Shown here in pieces: positions 50,373-58,842 of a stretch of DNA of 64,000 bases. Under the pieces are notes generated by a model that had not been told where the DNA came from, made no database searches, and saw only the letters and a list, made by a program, of their open reading frames with translations. A program made the translations under genes and the position numbers. Position 1 is the first letter of the stretch, and every line of letters starts with the position of its first letter. Source of the stretch: Mesorhizobium_L sp035547755 (GTDB lineage: Bacteria; Pseudomonadota; Alphaproteobacteria; Rhizobiales; Rhizobiaceae); the NCBI GenBank assembly GCA_035547755.1, contig DASZUG010000002.1, forward strand, positions 140,256 through 204,255, in the 5' to 3' direction.

Positions 50373-51200
50373 TCAGCCCTTGGTCGCGCCGGAGGTCAGG
50401 CCCTTGATGAATTCCTTCTGCGCCAGAAGGAAGATCAACAGACCCGGCACCAGCACCATGACGCAGAAGGCGTAAAGCGCGCCCGTCGTGTCCTCCACAA
50501 CGGAGAGGAAGCGCGACAGGCCGAGCGGCAACGTCTGCATGTTGACGTCGCGTACCACGACCAATGGCCACAGAAAGCTGTTCCACGACCAGATGAAGGA
50601 CAGGATCACATTCGTCGCAATGGCCGGCTTGGTGAGCGGCATGATCAGGCGGAACATGATCTGCCAATCGGGTACGCCGTCGATGCGCGCCGCCTCCACC
50701 AGCGAATGCGGGATCGCCTCGAACGCCGCCTTGAAGATGAAGATGCAGATGATTGTCGACATCAGTGGCAGCGCCATGCCGACATAGGAATTGAGCAGAT
50801 GCAGCTTGGCGGTGATCAGATAGGCCGGGATGATCGTCACCTGGAAGGGGATCATCATGCAGGAGAGGAAGAGCATGATCGTTGCGCCCTTGCCGGGAAA
50901 ATCGCGCGTCAGCGCATAGCCGGCCATGGCGTTGAGGAAGACATTCGCGACCACCACCATGACCGATACGACGACGCTGTTGACGAGGTAGCGCAGGAAC
51001 GGGATCGCGTACCACACATCGACGAAGTAGAACGGGTTCGCGTCATGCGGCAGGAGCGACGGCGGATAGGCAAAGATGTTCTCGCCGGTCAGGCTTGTCT
51101 TCAGCACCCAGTAGAACGGCACCAGCATCAGGGCGGAAATCAGCGCAAGGGTGAGATGGACCGGCCAATGTCCTCGCTTATAAGGTCTGCGGCGGGCCAT
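50373..51200 (-). CDS. ABC sugar permease, MalG type
   Basis: This 275-residue permease has six spans and the loop EAARIDGVPDWQIMFRL; it ends in TSGATKG. It is one base from the preceding permease gene. It belongs to the importer of the LacI-controlled island, whose ATPase is encoded on the other side of the lacI gene. Confidence 0.87.
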   Translation of the reverse strand: MARRRPYKRGHWPVHLTLALISALMLVPFYWVLKTSLTGENIFAYPPSLLPHDANPFYFVDVWYAIPFLRYLVNSVVVSVMVVVANVFLNAMAGYALTRDFPGKGATIMLFLSCMMIPFQVTIIPAYLITAKLHLLNSYVGMALPLMSTIICIFIFKAAFEAIPHSLVEAARIDGVPDWQIMFRLIMPLTKPAIATNVILSFIWSWNSFLWPLVVVRDVNMQTLPLGLSRFLSVVEDTTGALYAFCVMVLVPGLLIFLLAQKEFIKGLTSGATKG

Positions 51201-51201
51201 C

Positions 51202-52164
51202 TCACGCGCTCCGCTTGACCGCGCCGGCCTCGCCGCCGGCAAGCCGGTTCGCGACGAAGGCGAGCCCGACGAAGAGGACGAAATTCGCCACCGTCATCGC
51301 CGCGGCATAGTCGAAATGGCCGAGCTTGAAGGCTGTGGAATAGATATAGGTGACGAGGAGGTCCGTCGCGTGTCCCGGGCCGCCGCCGGTCATCACGAAG
51401 ATCAAATCGAAAGCGTTGAAGGAATTGATGATGCCGACGACGAAACAGAGAAAGAGCGAAGGCTTTAGGAGCGGCACGGTGATGCGCCAGAAACTCTGGC
51501 CGGCGCTCGCCCCGTCGATCGACGCCGCTTCGTAAAGATTCGGCGGAATGCTCTGCAGCCCGGTCAAAAGGATGATTATGTAGAAGCCGATCACCTGCCA
51601 AAGCGACGCCAGAATGACGGCAGGCAGCGCCCATTGGAAACTTTCGAGAAAAGGGATCCCCCTGTTGGTGATGCCGAGCGAGATCAGCACGTAATTGATG
51701 AGCCCGACCTTTTCGTTGTAGAGCCATTGCCAGATGATGCCGACAGCGACCGTCATCACCGGATAAGACATGAAGACGATGGTGCGATAGACACCGCGCC
51801 CCTTGATCTGCCGGTTGACCAGAAGTGCGACGCCGAGCGCCAGCACAATGCCGATCGGGGCCGAGGCCATGAAGATCAGGGTGTTGCCGACCACCTTCCA
51901 GAAGGCGTCGTCGTAGAACAGCATATTCTGGTATTGATAAAGGCCGGCGAAACGCGCCGGTCTGTAGGGCGACCAGAACTCCAGCGACAGAACGACATTC
52001 CACACCAGCGGAATGATGCGGTAGAGCAGGAAGATCACCAGAGAGGGCAGAAGGAACAGCCAGATCAGCCCAAGTTCGCGCGAGCGGCGGCGGGCCCAGA
52101 AGGCCGGCCGCGCGGCAGCTGCCCCCAAGGGCGACTCTGCCATATCCGCCGCGCGGTCGGTCAT
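51202..52164 (-). CDS. ABC sugar permease, MalF type
   Basis: This 320-residue permease has six spans, a cytoplasmic basic head (FWARRRSRELG) and the loop YEAASIDGASAGQSFWRI. GGGAGG lies 5 bases before the ATG at 52164. It follows the binding-protein gene by 15 bases; here, unlike in the other importers of this window, no hairpin separates the two. Confidence 0.87.
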   Translation of the reverse strand: MTDRAADMAESPLGAAAARPAFWARRRSRELGLIWLFLLPSLVIFLLYRIIPLVWNVVLSLEFWSPYRPARFAGLYQYQNMLFYDDAFWKVVGNTLIFMASAPIGIVLALGVALLVNRQIKGRGVYRTIVFMSYPVMTVAVGIIWQWLYNEKVGLINYVLISLGITNRGIPFLESFQWALPAVILASLWQVIGFYIIILLTGLQSIPPNLYEAASIDGASAGQSFWRITVPLLKPSLFLCFVVGIINSFNAFDLIFVMTGGGPGHATDLLVTYIYSTAFKLGHFDYAAAMTVANFVLFVGLAFVANRLAGGEAGAVKRSA

Positions 52165-52179
52165 TGCACCTCCCTGTCC

Positions 52180-53430
52180 CTATTCCGCTTCGAGAATGCG
52201 GTTCACCTTCTTCTCCGCCGCGTCGAGCGCATCCTTGGCGCTCTTCTGCCCCAGAAGCGCCGCCTGCAGTTCCGGATAGAAGGCTTCCTTGATCGCGGCA
52301 TCCTGCGCGAAGGGCCAGTTGCCGGTCAGCTTGTCGAGATTTTCGAGCTGCGTCTTCAAGGCAGGAACGACGGCGGGGATGTTCTTCTCGAAATATTTCA
52401 TCAGTTCGGCGTCGGCTATCTTGTCGCCCATCAGGTTGTTGGTCTGCTCGCCGAAGGCGATGGCGCCGGCGCCGCTGGTCGCGATCTTTACGAAATCCCA
52501 GGCGGCGTCGGGATGTTTCGACCCGGCCGAGATCACCAGCGCATGCGAGTTCGGCGTCGACCATCCGCCCGGCAGGTTGATGGCGCCCACCGTGTCCTTA
52601 TTGACCCAGCTTGCCTTGCTCTTGAACCACAGATAGGCCGGCGCGTGCGCATGCAGCATGCCGACATTGCCCGCCGCGAAGGCGCTGTTCGGCTCGACCC
52701 AGCGGCCGGTCCAGCTCACCTTGTCGATCACGCCTTCCTTGGTCAGCTTGGCGAGTCTTTCGACCAGCTTCACGCATTTCGGCGTGTTGAAGGCGGCCTT
52801 CTTAAGGTCCGGCGTGACGAAATCGATGCCGTTCATCTTGAAGAGCGGCCAGTAGAGCCAGTCGAAATTGAGCGTGATGAAGCCGGATGTGTTCGGGCCG
52901 GTCATCTTCTTGGCGTCCTCCATCATCTCGTCGAAGCTGGTCGGATCATGGTCGATGCCGGCCTTCTTCATCATCACGCGATTGAGAAAGAGAAGCGTCT
53001 TGGAGATATAGAGCGGCGCGCCGTAATTCTTGCCCTTATAGACCCAATTGTTGAGCACCTCCGGATACATCCGCTTGGTATAGTCCTGGTCCTTCTTGAG
53101 GTAGGGCGTCATGTCGAGGAGGCCTCCCTGCGAGGCATATTGCAGCCAGATGCCGCCTTGCAGGTCGAGGATATCCGGCGGCGTGCCGGCGACGACCTGC
53201 GTCTGGTACCATGCCGGCAGTTCGGTGCCCTTCATGTCGATGCGCTTGACGTCATAATCCGGATGGATCTTCTTGAAGGCGTCCACCCATTGCTGGAATC
53301 CCTTCTGGTAGTAGGGGATGTTCCACGTCACGACCGTGATCTGCTTGTCGGCCGCATTGGACGGCGTGGTCGTGAAGCCGGCCGTGAGCGCCATGGCTCC
53401 GGCGGCGAGCAGCAGTGCCAGTCTCTTCAT
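52180..53430 (-). CDS. ABC substrate-binding protein of the LacI island
   Basis: This 416-residue exported binder has a signal peptide (MKRLALLLAAGAMALTAG, cleavage near NAADK) and the family 1 fold, with TVVTWNIPYYQKGFQQWVDAF and DILDLQGGIWLQYASQGG. GGGAGG stands 8 bases before the ATG. Its ligand is unknown; the neighbouring YdjC-type and NagB-like genes suggest an N-acetylated amino sugar or oligosaccharide. Confidence 0.87.
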   Translation of the reverse strand: MKRLALLLAAGAMALTAGFTTTPSNAADKQITVVTWNIPYYQKGFQQWVDAFKKIHPDYDVKRIDMKGTELPAWYQTQVVAGTPPDILDLQGGIWLQYASQGGLLDMTPYLKKDQDYTKRMYPEVLNNWVYKGKNYGAPLYISKTLLFLNRVMMKKAGIDHDPTSFDEMMEDAKKMTGPNTSGFITLNFDWLYWPLFKMNGIDFVTPDLKKAAFNTPKCVKLVERLAKLTKEGVIDKVSWTGRWVEPNSAFAAGNVGMLHAHAPAYLWFKSKASWVNKDTVGAINLPGGWSTPNSHALVISAGSKHPDAAWDFVKIATSGAGAIAFGEQTNNLMGDKIADAELMKYFEKNIPAVVPALKTQLENLDKLTGNWPFAQDAAIKEAFYPELQAALLGQKSAKDALDAAEKKVNRILEAE

Positions 53431-53494
53431 CGATTTCCTCCCTGTTTGGCGAACCTCCCGTCCGCCTTTTCGTTCACGAATTTTTCCGCCGTCC

Positions 53495-54547
53495 TCAGCG
53501 GCGGGAAAAATCGAGTTTCACCTCGCGGCCTTCGGCAAGCGCCTGTTCGGCGGCGAGACAGACCAGGATGCGCTTGCGGGCCTCCTCGCCCGTCACGAGC
53601 GGCTTGTTCGCCTTGAACGCCTCCACCGCCAGGCACAGTTCCTGGTCGAGTTCGAACAGTTCCCCGGATGCGGCGGCCTCGATTTTTTCCGCTTTCTCCT
53701 GGCCTTTCCTTTGCACCTTGATTTCAAAGGACGGTTCGCGCGTGCGATCCTCCGCGCCAGACCACCAGGTGCGGATCGAGCCGTCCGTGCCGACGATCTC
53801 CATGACATGGTGATGCTCGAAACCGGCGAGGCTCTGCGTGATGACGGCATAGGCGCCGTCCGGCCAGTGCATGATCGTGGAAAAATTATGCGCCATCGCC
53901 GCTTCGTTGCCTTCGGTGCCGGGCGCCGGACGGCCGTTGCCGAAAGCGACGATGCGATCGGGATCGCCGAGTTCCTCGAAATACCACATCACCGAATCGA
54001 AGAAATGGACCGGCTCCTCCAATATCCATGAGCCGACCTGATCGCGGTTGTAGCGCCAACCTCCCGAACCCTGCCGGTAAGGAAAACGGAACAGGCTGAC
54101 ATTGGCGTAGAGCGGGCGGCCGATCGCGCCTTCCGCCACCAATTCCTTCAGCCTGCCCCATTGCGTCGAAAGGCGGAATTCGTGGCCAATGCTCAACACC
54201 TTGCCGGAAGCCTTGGCCGCATCGAGCAGATGGTCGCAGGCCGCGACGCTGACCGCCATCGGTTTTTCCAGCAGGACGTGCTTGCCCGCCTGCAACGCCG
54301 CTATCCCAATCTCCTCATGCATGTGATTGGGAACGACGATATCGACAGCCTCTATCGAAGGGTCGGCCAGAAGCGCTTTGTAGTCACGATGAATAGAAAT
54401 ATCCGGAAAGCGTTGGCGGGCGGCCGCGGCCGTTTTCTCGCTCTGGCAAGCGATAGCGGCGAGTTCGGCGCCCGGCGCCTTGGCGATCGCCTCCGCATGA
54501 TGGGTGCCCCAAAGGCCATAACCGATAAGACCGAAGCGCAAATCCAT
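53495..54547 (-). CDS. Gfo/Idh/MocA family dehydrogenase
   Basis: This 350-residue oxidoreductase has the NAD-binding LIGYGLWGTHHAEAI and the family EKP motif (LLEKPMAVS, about residue 95). It would oxidise a sugar or glycoside, commonly at C3. The ATG at 54547 directly abuts GGGAGG, so the real start may be the TTG two codons on (54541), which has ideal 6-base spacing. It is the first gene of the leftward operon. A LacI operator lies 29 bases upstream. Confidence 0.86.
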   Translation of the reverse strand: MDLRFGLIGYGLWGTHHAEAIAKAPGAELAAIACQSEKTAAAARQRFPDISIHRDYKALLADPSIEAVDIVVPNHMHEEIGIAALQAGKHVLLEKPMAVSVAACDHLLDAAKASGKVLSIGHEFRLSTQWGRLKELVAEGAIGRPLYANVSLFRFPYRQGSGGWRYNRDQVGSWILEEPVHFFDSVMWYFEELGDPDRIVAFGNGRPAPGTEGNEAAMAHNFSTIMHWPDGAYAVITQSLAGFEHHHVMEIVGTDGSIRTWWSGAEDRTREPSFEIKVQRKGQEKAEKIEAAASGELFELDQELCLAVEAFKANKPLVTGEEARKRILVCLAAEQALAEGREVKLDFSRR

Positions 54548-54575
54548 CCTCCCGAATTCGCCGCCGCAGTACAAA

Positions 54576-54591
54576 CTGTAACCGATTACAG
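54576..54591. promoter_or_regulatory. LacI-type operator upstream of the Gfo/Idh operon
   Basis: CTGTAACCGATTACAG is the exact reverse complement of the 16-mer at 55752-55767 on the other side of lacI. The outer arms CTGTAA/TTACAG and the inner CG are typical of LacI-GalR operators. It lies 29 bases before the Gfo/Idh ATG, over the expected promoter. Confidence 0.8.
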
Positions 54592-54637
54592 ATAATAGAC
54601 AAGGCCCGATCGCTGTCAACCGGCCGTGCTGCCGCCG

Positions 54638-55717
54638 TCAACCTCCCGGCGCCGGCCCCGTCGAGCCTCTCAGGATCAGCCTTACCTCGACTTCCGTCGC
54701 TTGCGAGACGGTCTGGCCGGCAAGTCTGTCGACCAGGTAGTCCGCCGCCAGTTGTCCTATCTCGCGCGCCGGCAGCGCCACGGTCGTCAGGCCCGGCGGC
54801 AATTGCGAGGCCCAGTCGAGATCGTCGAAACCAGCGATGGAAACGTCGTGCGGCACGCGCAAACCGAGCGCCTGCGCCTCGAGCAGCGCGCCGAAGGCAA
54901 GCACGTCGTTGCCGCATACCACCGCCGTCGGCCGCGATTTGCCGCTCATCAACGCCCGCAGTCCCTGTCTCCCCTGTTGCACCCGATACGGTCCCTCGAT
55001 GGTCCGTTCCGCCGGCAGATCAAGCCCGCGCGCCGCAAGCGCCTGGCGCACGCCCTTCACACGGCCGCTGGCGCGATCGCTGACCTGGCTCGGACCGCCG
55101 ATCATGGCGAAAGAGCGGTGGCCAAGATCGAGCAGATGTTCCGTGAGCCGCGCCGCGGCTGCCTGGTTGTCGAACCCGATATTGGGATGGGGCGAGCGCG
55201 GATCGTAAATAGCGGTGTTGACGAAGGGAATGCCCCGCTTTTCCATCAGTTGGTAAAGCGCCGGGTGATGCAACTCACCTTCCAGCATAAGCCCATCCAC
55301 GCCTGCCTCTATGAGATTGCGGCACTGAGCCAGTTCCAGTTCCAAATCATATTCGAACAGCGCCAACAGGACGTTGTAGCCTCGCTCACGACAGCGTTTC
55401 TGCAGCGCCGCCACCTTGCCGGCACGGGTGGCATTGTCGACGGTGGGAATGATCGCGCCAATGGCATGCGAGCGCCGCATCGACAGCGCCCTTGCCGCGC
55501 CGTGGCGGATATAGCCGAGTTCACGCACCGCGTTCTCGACTCGCGCGCGTATGTCCGGCCGCACGCTGGCCGGCTCGTTGAGAAAGCGCGAGACGGTGGC
55601 CGTGGAGACTCCAGCCGAAAGGGCCACGTCGCGGACGCCCGGAAACCGGCGGCCGTCATGAAGAGCGGGATCAGCCTGCGTCCTGGGACCTTCCCCGTCA
55701 TTACGCGGTGTTTTCAT
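54638..55717 (-). CDS. LacI-GalR family transcription repressor
   Basis: This 359-residue repressor has the LacI helix-turn-helix (VRDVALSAGVSTATVSRFLN) after an unusually long head of about 28 residues, the hinge HGAARALSMRRSHAIG and a periplasmic-binding-protein-like effector domain. The two identical 16-bp operators that flank the gene indicate autoregulation and control of both the Gfo/Idh operon and the ATPase-NagB-like pair. The effector is probably the imported sugar or a derivative. Confidence 0.9.
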   Translation of the reverse strand: MKTPRNDGEGPRTQADPALHDGRRFPGVRDVALSAGVSTATVSRFLNEPASVRPDIRARVENAVRELGYIRHGAARALSMRRSHAIGAIIPTVDNATRAGKVAALQKRCRERGYNVLLALFEYDLELELAQCRNLIEAGVDGLMLEGELHHPALYQLMEKRGIPFVNTAIYDPRSPHPNIGFDNQAAAARLTEHLLDLGHRSFAMIGGPSQVSDRASGRVKGVRQALAARGLDLPAERTIEGPYRVQQGRQGLRALMSGKSRPTAVVCGNDVLAFGALLEAQALGLRVPHDVSIAGFDDLDWASQLPPGLTTVALPAREIGQLAADYLVDRLAGQTVSQATEVEVRLILRGSTGPAPGG

Positions 55718-55751
55718 CTCCGTCTCGACTAAAGAAAAAAGGCCTGCTACG

Positions 55752-55767
55752 CTGTAATCGGTTACAG
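55752..55767. promoter_or_regulatory. LacI-type operator in the divergent lacI/ATPase promoter region
   Basis: CTGTAATCGGTTACAG lies between the divergent lacI gene (start 55717) and the ATPase gene (start 55803), about 35 bases from each. It is identical, in opposite orientation, to the site at 54576-54591. The two are about 1.18 kb apart and could be bridged by a tetramer or simply act separately. Confidence 0.8.
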
Positions 55768-55802
55768 AATGCACCATCGGCGTGCATCTGTGAAGAGAGG
55801 CG

Positions 55803-56912
55803 ATGCGGGAGGAGCATTTGGCCACAGTCAATCTGCGCCAGGTCGTCAAGCGCTTCGGCGCGCTCGAGGTGGTCCACGGCATCGACCTCGACATTGCCGA
55901 TACCGAATTCCTGGTTCTGGTCGGTCCCTCCGGTTGTGGCAAAAGCACGCTGCTGCGCATGGTCGCCGGACTGGAAGATGTCTCTTCCGGCGAAATCCTG
56001 ATCGACGGCCGGACGGTGAACGAGGTTCAGCCGAAGAGTCGCGACATCGCCATGGTCTTTCAGGACTATGCGCTTTATCCACACCTCACCGTCTTCCGCA
56101 ACATGTCTTTCGCGCTGGAAGTCCAGCGCAAGCCGAAGGACGAGGTCCAGGCGCGGGTCAAACGCGCCGCCGACATCCTTGACATCGCCCATCTGTTCGA
56201 TCGCCTTCCCGGCCAGCTTTCCGGAGGTCAACGCCAGCGGGTGGCGATGGGCCGCGCGCTGGTGCGCAATCCGAAGGTCTTCCTTTTCGACGAGCCATTG
56301 TCCAACCTCGATGCCAAGCTGCGCTCGGACATGCGCATCGAGATCAAGAAGCTGCACCAGGAGGTGCGGACGACGGTCATCTACGTCACGCATGACCAGG
56401 TCGAAGCGATGACTCTCGCCGACCGCATCGTCGTCATGCGTTCGGGCCATGTGGAGCAGATCGGCACGCCGGACGACGTCTATAACCGTCCCGCGACGCT
56501 GTTCGTCGCCGGTTTCATCGGCGCGCCGCGCATGAACCAGATCGCCTGCCGTCCGGCGGCGGATGGCGGCGCAGCGGTCGAAACCGAAGACGGCATCCGC
56601 ATTCCCCTCACCCGCTTCCGGCGTGACGCATTGGGCGCCGCGGATGGCGGATTGGTTATCGGGCTCAGGCCGGAAAACTTCACGCCCGCCAATGGCGAGC
56701 AGCCGGTTTCCTTCGAGGCGACGATCCGTTTTGTCGAGCCGCTCGGCTCCGACACGCTCGTCTTCTTTCCGCTCGGCGGCACCGAGATCATCGCGCGCCT
56801 GCCACCCTCGCCCGATCTCAAATCCGGCAAGACGATCCGTCTCGCCGCCGATCCGGACAAGATGCATCTGTTCGACGCCGGAACCGGAAAACTGATCGCG
56901 CCTGCTCTTTAG
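55803..56912 (+). CDS. ABC ATPase, UgpC/MalK type, of the LacI island
   Basis: This 369-residue ATPase has Walker A GPSGCGKST, signature LSGGQRQRVAMGRAL, Walker B FLFDEPLSNLD, switch THDQVEAMTLADRIV and a TOBE C-terminus. It should power the importer encoded by the leftward operon, which lacks an ATPase gene. The ATG at 55803 is listed; TTG 55818 with GGGAGGAG just upstream would give the more usual MATVNLRQ start. It is followed after 8 bases by the NagB-like gene. Confidence 0.9.
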   Translation: MREEHLATVNLRQVVKRFGALEVVHGIDLDIADTEFLVLVGPSGCGKSTLLRMVAGLEDVSSGEILIDGRTVNEVQPKSRDIAMVFQDYALYPHLTVFRNMSFALEVQRKPKDEVQARVKRAADILDIAHLFDRLPGQLSGGQRQRVAMGRALVRNPKVFLFDEPLSNLDAKLRSDMRIEIKKLHQEVRTTVIYVTHDQVEAMTLADRIVVMRSGHVEQIGTPDDVYNRPATLFVAGFIGAPRMNQIACRPAADGGAAVETEDGIRIPLTRFRRDALGAADGGLVIGLRPENFTPANGEQPVSFEATIRFVEPLGSDTLVFFPLGGTEIIARLPPSPDLKSGKTIRLAADPDKMHLFDAGTGKLIAPAL

Positions 56913-56920
56913 GACCTCTC

Positions 56921-57772
56921 ATGCCTCGGAAAAATCCCCTCGCAATCGCCAAGGAAGAGGTTGGACGCGGATCGCCCGTAGGCTTCGATGTCGTTGCAGA
57001 CAATAAAGCCGTGATCCGGCGCCTGGCAGACGACCTCATGGCCGAATATCTCGCCGCCAGGGAAGCCGGACGGGAGAAGGTGGTTTTTATCGTTCCGGTG
57101 GGGCCGGTCGGGCAATATGAATTATGGGCCGAAGAGTGCAACCGGAAGCGCATCAGCCTAAAGGACCTCGTCCTCGTCAACATGGACGAATATCTGACGC
57201 CAGACGGCCGCGACTTCATCCCTCTTGCCAGCCCGCTGAGCTTTCGCGCCCATATGGAGCGCCATTTCTTCTCTCGGCTCGATCGGGAACTCGCACCGCC
57301 GCCGGAAGCGCGGCATTTCCCCGATCCGCGCCGTCCGCAGGCAACCGGCGAGTTGATCGACAGGCATGGCGGCGTCGATGTCTGTTTCGGCGGCGTCGGC
57401 ATTACCGGCCATCTTGCTTTTAACGATCCGCCGGAACCGGACGAAACGCTCGATACGGCTGCTTTCGCCGCGCTGCCGACGCGGATGGTGCGGCTATCGC
57501 GCGAAACCCGGCTGATCAATTCGATCACGGCGGCATCAGGAAATATCGACACTATCCCCGAACTGGCAATGACGGTCGGGATGAAGGAGATATTGGCGAG
57601 CCGCAAGGTCCGCATCTTCATGAACCGTAATTGGCAATGCGCGATCGTGCGCAAGCTGCTGCACGGGCCGGTGACGGCGGCGGTGCCGGCCTCGCTTTTG
57701 CAAAATCATCCGGATGCCCGCGTCGTCGCGGCGGATGTGGTTACAAACCTGCCGGTCGCGCAATTGCATTGA
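56921..57772 (+). CDS. NagB-like protein with altered active site
   Basis: This 283-residue protein aligns with glucosamine-6-phosphate deaminase (NagB): NMDEYL at 87-92 matches the catalytic Asp72 region, and GVGITGHLAFND at 158-169 matches the ring-opening His loop. Three changes stand out against E. coli NagB. Asp141 is Thr162. The phosphate loop GGTP is replaced by GPVG near 61-64. The Lys208 region reads NRNWQC. Only the ring-opening His (164) and Asp72 are kept. It is coupled to the ATPase gene under the LacI operator. It may act on a non-phosphorylated amino sugar or a different aldose/ketose. Confidence 0.8.
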   Translation: MPRKNPLAIAKEEVGRGSPVGFDVVADNKAVIRRLADDLMAEYLAAREAGREKVVFIVPVGPVGQYELWAEECNRKRISLKDLVLVNMDEYLTPDGRDFIPLASPLSFRAHMERHFFSRLDRELAPPPEARHFPDPRRPQATGELIDRHGGVDVCFGGVGITGHLAFNDPPEPDETLDTAAFAALPTRMVRLSRETRLINSITAASGNIDTIPELAMTVGMKEILASRKVRIFMNRNWQCAIVRKLLHGPVTAAVPASLLQNHPDARVVAADVVTNLPVAQLH

Positions 57773-57826
57773 TGCTGCATTCGAAGGGATGCGGGTTGAC
57801 GCCAAACCGGCTGATTTTCGGAATTC

Positions 57827-58807
57827 TCAAGAACCCGTGTAGAGAGCGGCAATGCCGTTCGCCGCGAGCGGCGCGCCGCGCCAGACGATCTCGGCTGCTT
57901 TCAGGCCCCCGGTCTGCAAGCGCACGATCGGTTCGTGGCCAAGCCGGTTCAGAAGGATGCCCATATGGCCGCGGCCAGGTTCCGCGGCAGGGCAGACACG
58001 CATGCCGAGGGCTGAGGCAGCCTCGCGGTCGATATCGCCCCAGAACTGCGCCAGAAGGGCGCTGGGGGCTCTCTCGGCGATGAAAGCGAGATCGCTCCAC
58101 CCAAGCGGCGTGTCGCACGGCAGAAGCGCCAGTACGACCGCGTCCCAGCGCTCACGCGTGAACTGCGCGAGACAACCGAAGAGCCCAACGTCCGCGCCGG
58201 CTGCGGAGAGCCCATCCAGCAGGAAGGGAGCGAAGGGGTTATCGCATAGTATGGCAATGCGTCTTCGGGCTATTTGCATTCCGGCATCGCCGAGCAGCCG
58301 AACGCAAAGCGGCCCGAGGAAGGGAAACACCGCCACGTCGGGGTGGTGCTCATTGACGGCGGCGATACGGACCCCATGATCACGGCACGCATCGAGATCG
58401 AGATCCGTGCCGCGGAATTCCCAAGCCTCGAACATGAGCGCGATCAAGGACTTTGCCGGCAAAGCATCGACCATACTGCGTGTGATCGGCCGGATGCGGC
58501 CGGAATTGGTGAGAATATCGCAATCATGGAGTGCACCCGGCGGAATGCCGAGCGAAAAGGAAATCCGTGTCTCGACACCGGCCATGCGAGCGAGGTCGCG
58601 CGTGGCGGAGATGGCGTCCGCCGCGCTGCCGTGGCGGGCTGTGTCCCGCGCGCAGGCGTGAACTCTGGCGCCGGCCATGGCTGCGATGACTGCCGTGCAG
58701 GCATAGGCCCCTGTCGCGACCTCCGTCACGACGTTGAGACCGGAAAGATCGAGTTTCAGTCTGTCGATGCGCCGCTCGATGCTTTGCATCATCGTCTCGC
58801 CGGACAT
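57827..58807 (-). CDS. Uncharacterised Rossmann-like protein in a nucleotide-sugar operon
   Basis: I do not recognise this 326-residue protein. It has several alternating beta-alpha segments: LNVVTEVATGAYACTAVIAA, ALHDCDILTNSGRIRPI and RRRIAILCDNPFAPFLLDGL, which look like two Rossmann-type halves, but no clear GxGxxG. The ATG at 58807 is preferred over 58834 because GAGGAG lies 7 bases upstream. It is the last gene of the operon and starts 36 bases after the aminotransferase stop. A dehydrogenase- or transferase-like role in making a modified sugar is a guess. Confidence 0.6.
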   Translation of the reverse strand: MSGETMMQSIERRIDRLKLDLSGLNVVTEVATGAYACTAVIAAMAGARVHACARDTARHGSAADAISATRDLARMAGVETRISFSLGIPPGALHDCDILTNSGRIRPITRSMVDALPAKSLIALMFEAWEFRGTDLDLDACRDHGVRIAAVNEHHPDVAVFPFLGPLCVRLLGDAGMQIARRRIAILCDNPFAPFLLDGLSAAGADVGLFGCLAQFTRERWDAVVLALLPCDTPLGWSDLAFIAERAPSALLAQFWGDIDREAASALGMRVCPAAEPGRGHMGILLNRLGHEPIVRLQTGGLKAAEIVWRGAPLAANGIAALYTGS

Positions 58808-58842
58808 GCTGATCTCCTCGGCGAGATTCTCCATGAGCGGCT

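Noticed and set aside
51634..53616. Open frame of about 660 codons opposite the binding-protein and permease genes of the LacI island
   Set aside because: It crosses gene boundaries of a well-supported operon and has no recognisable domain.
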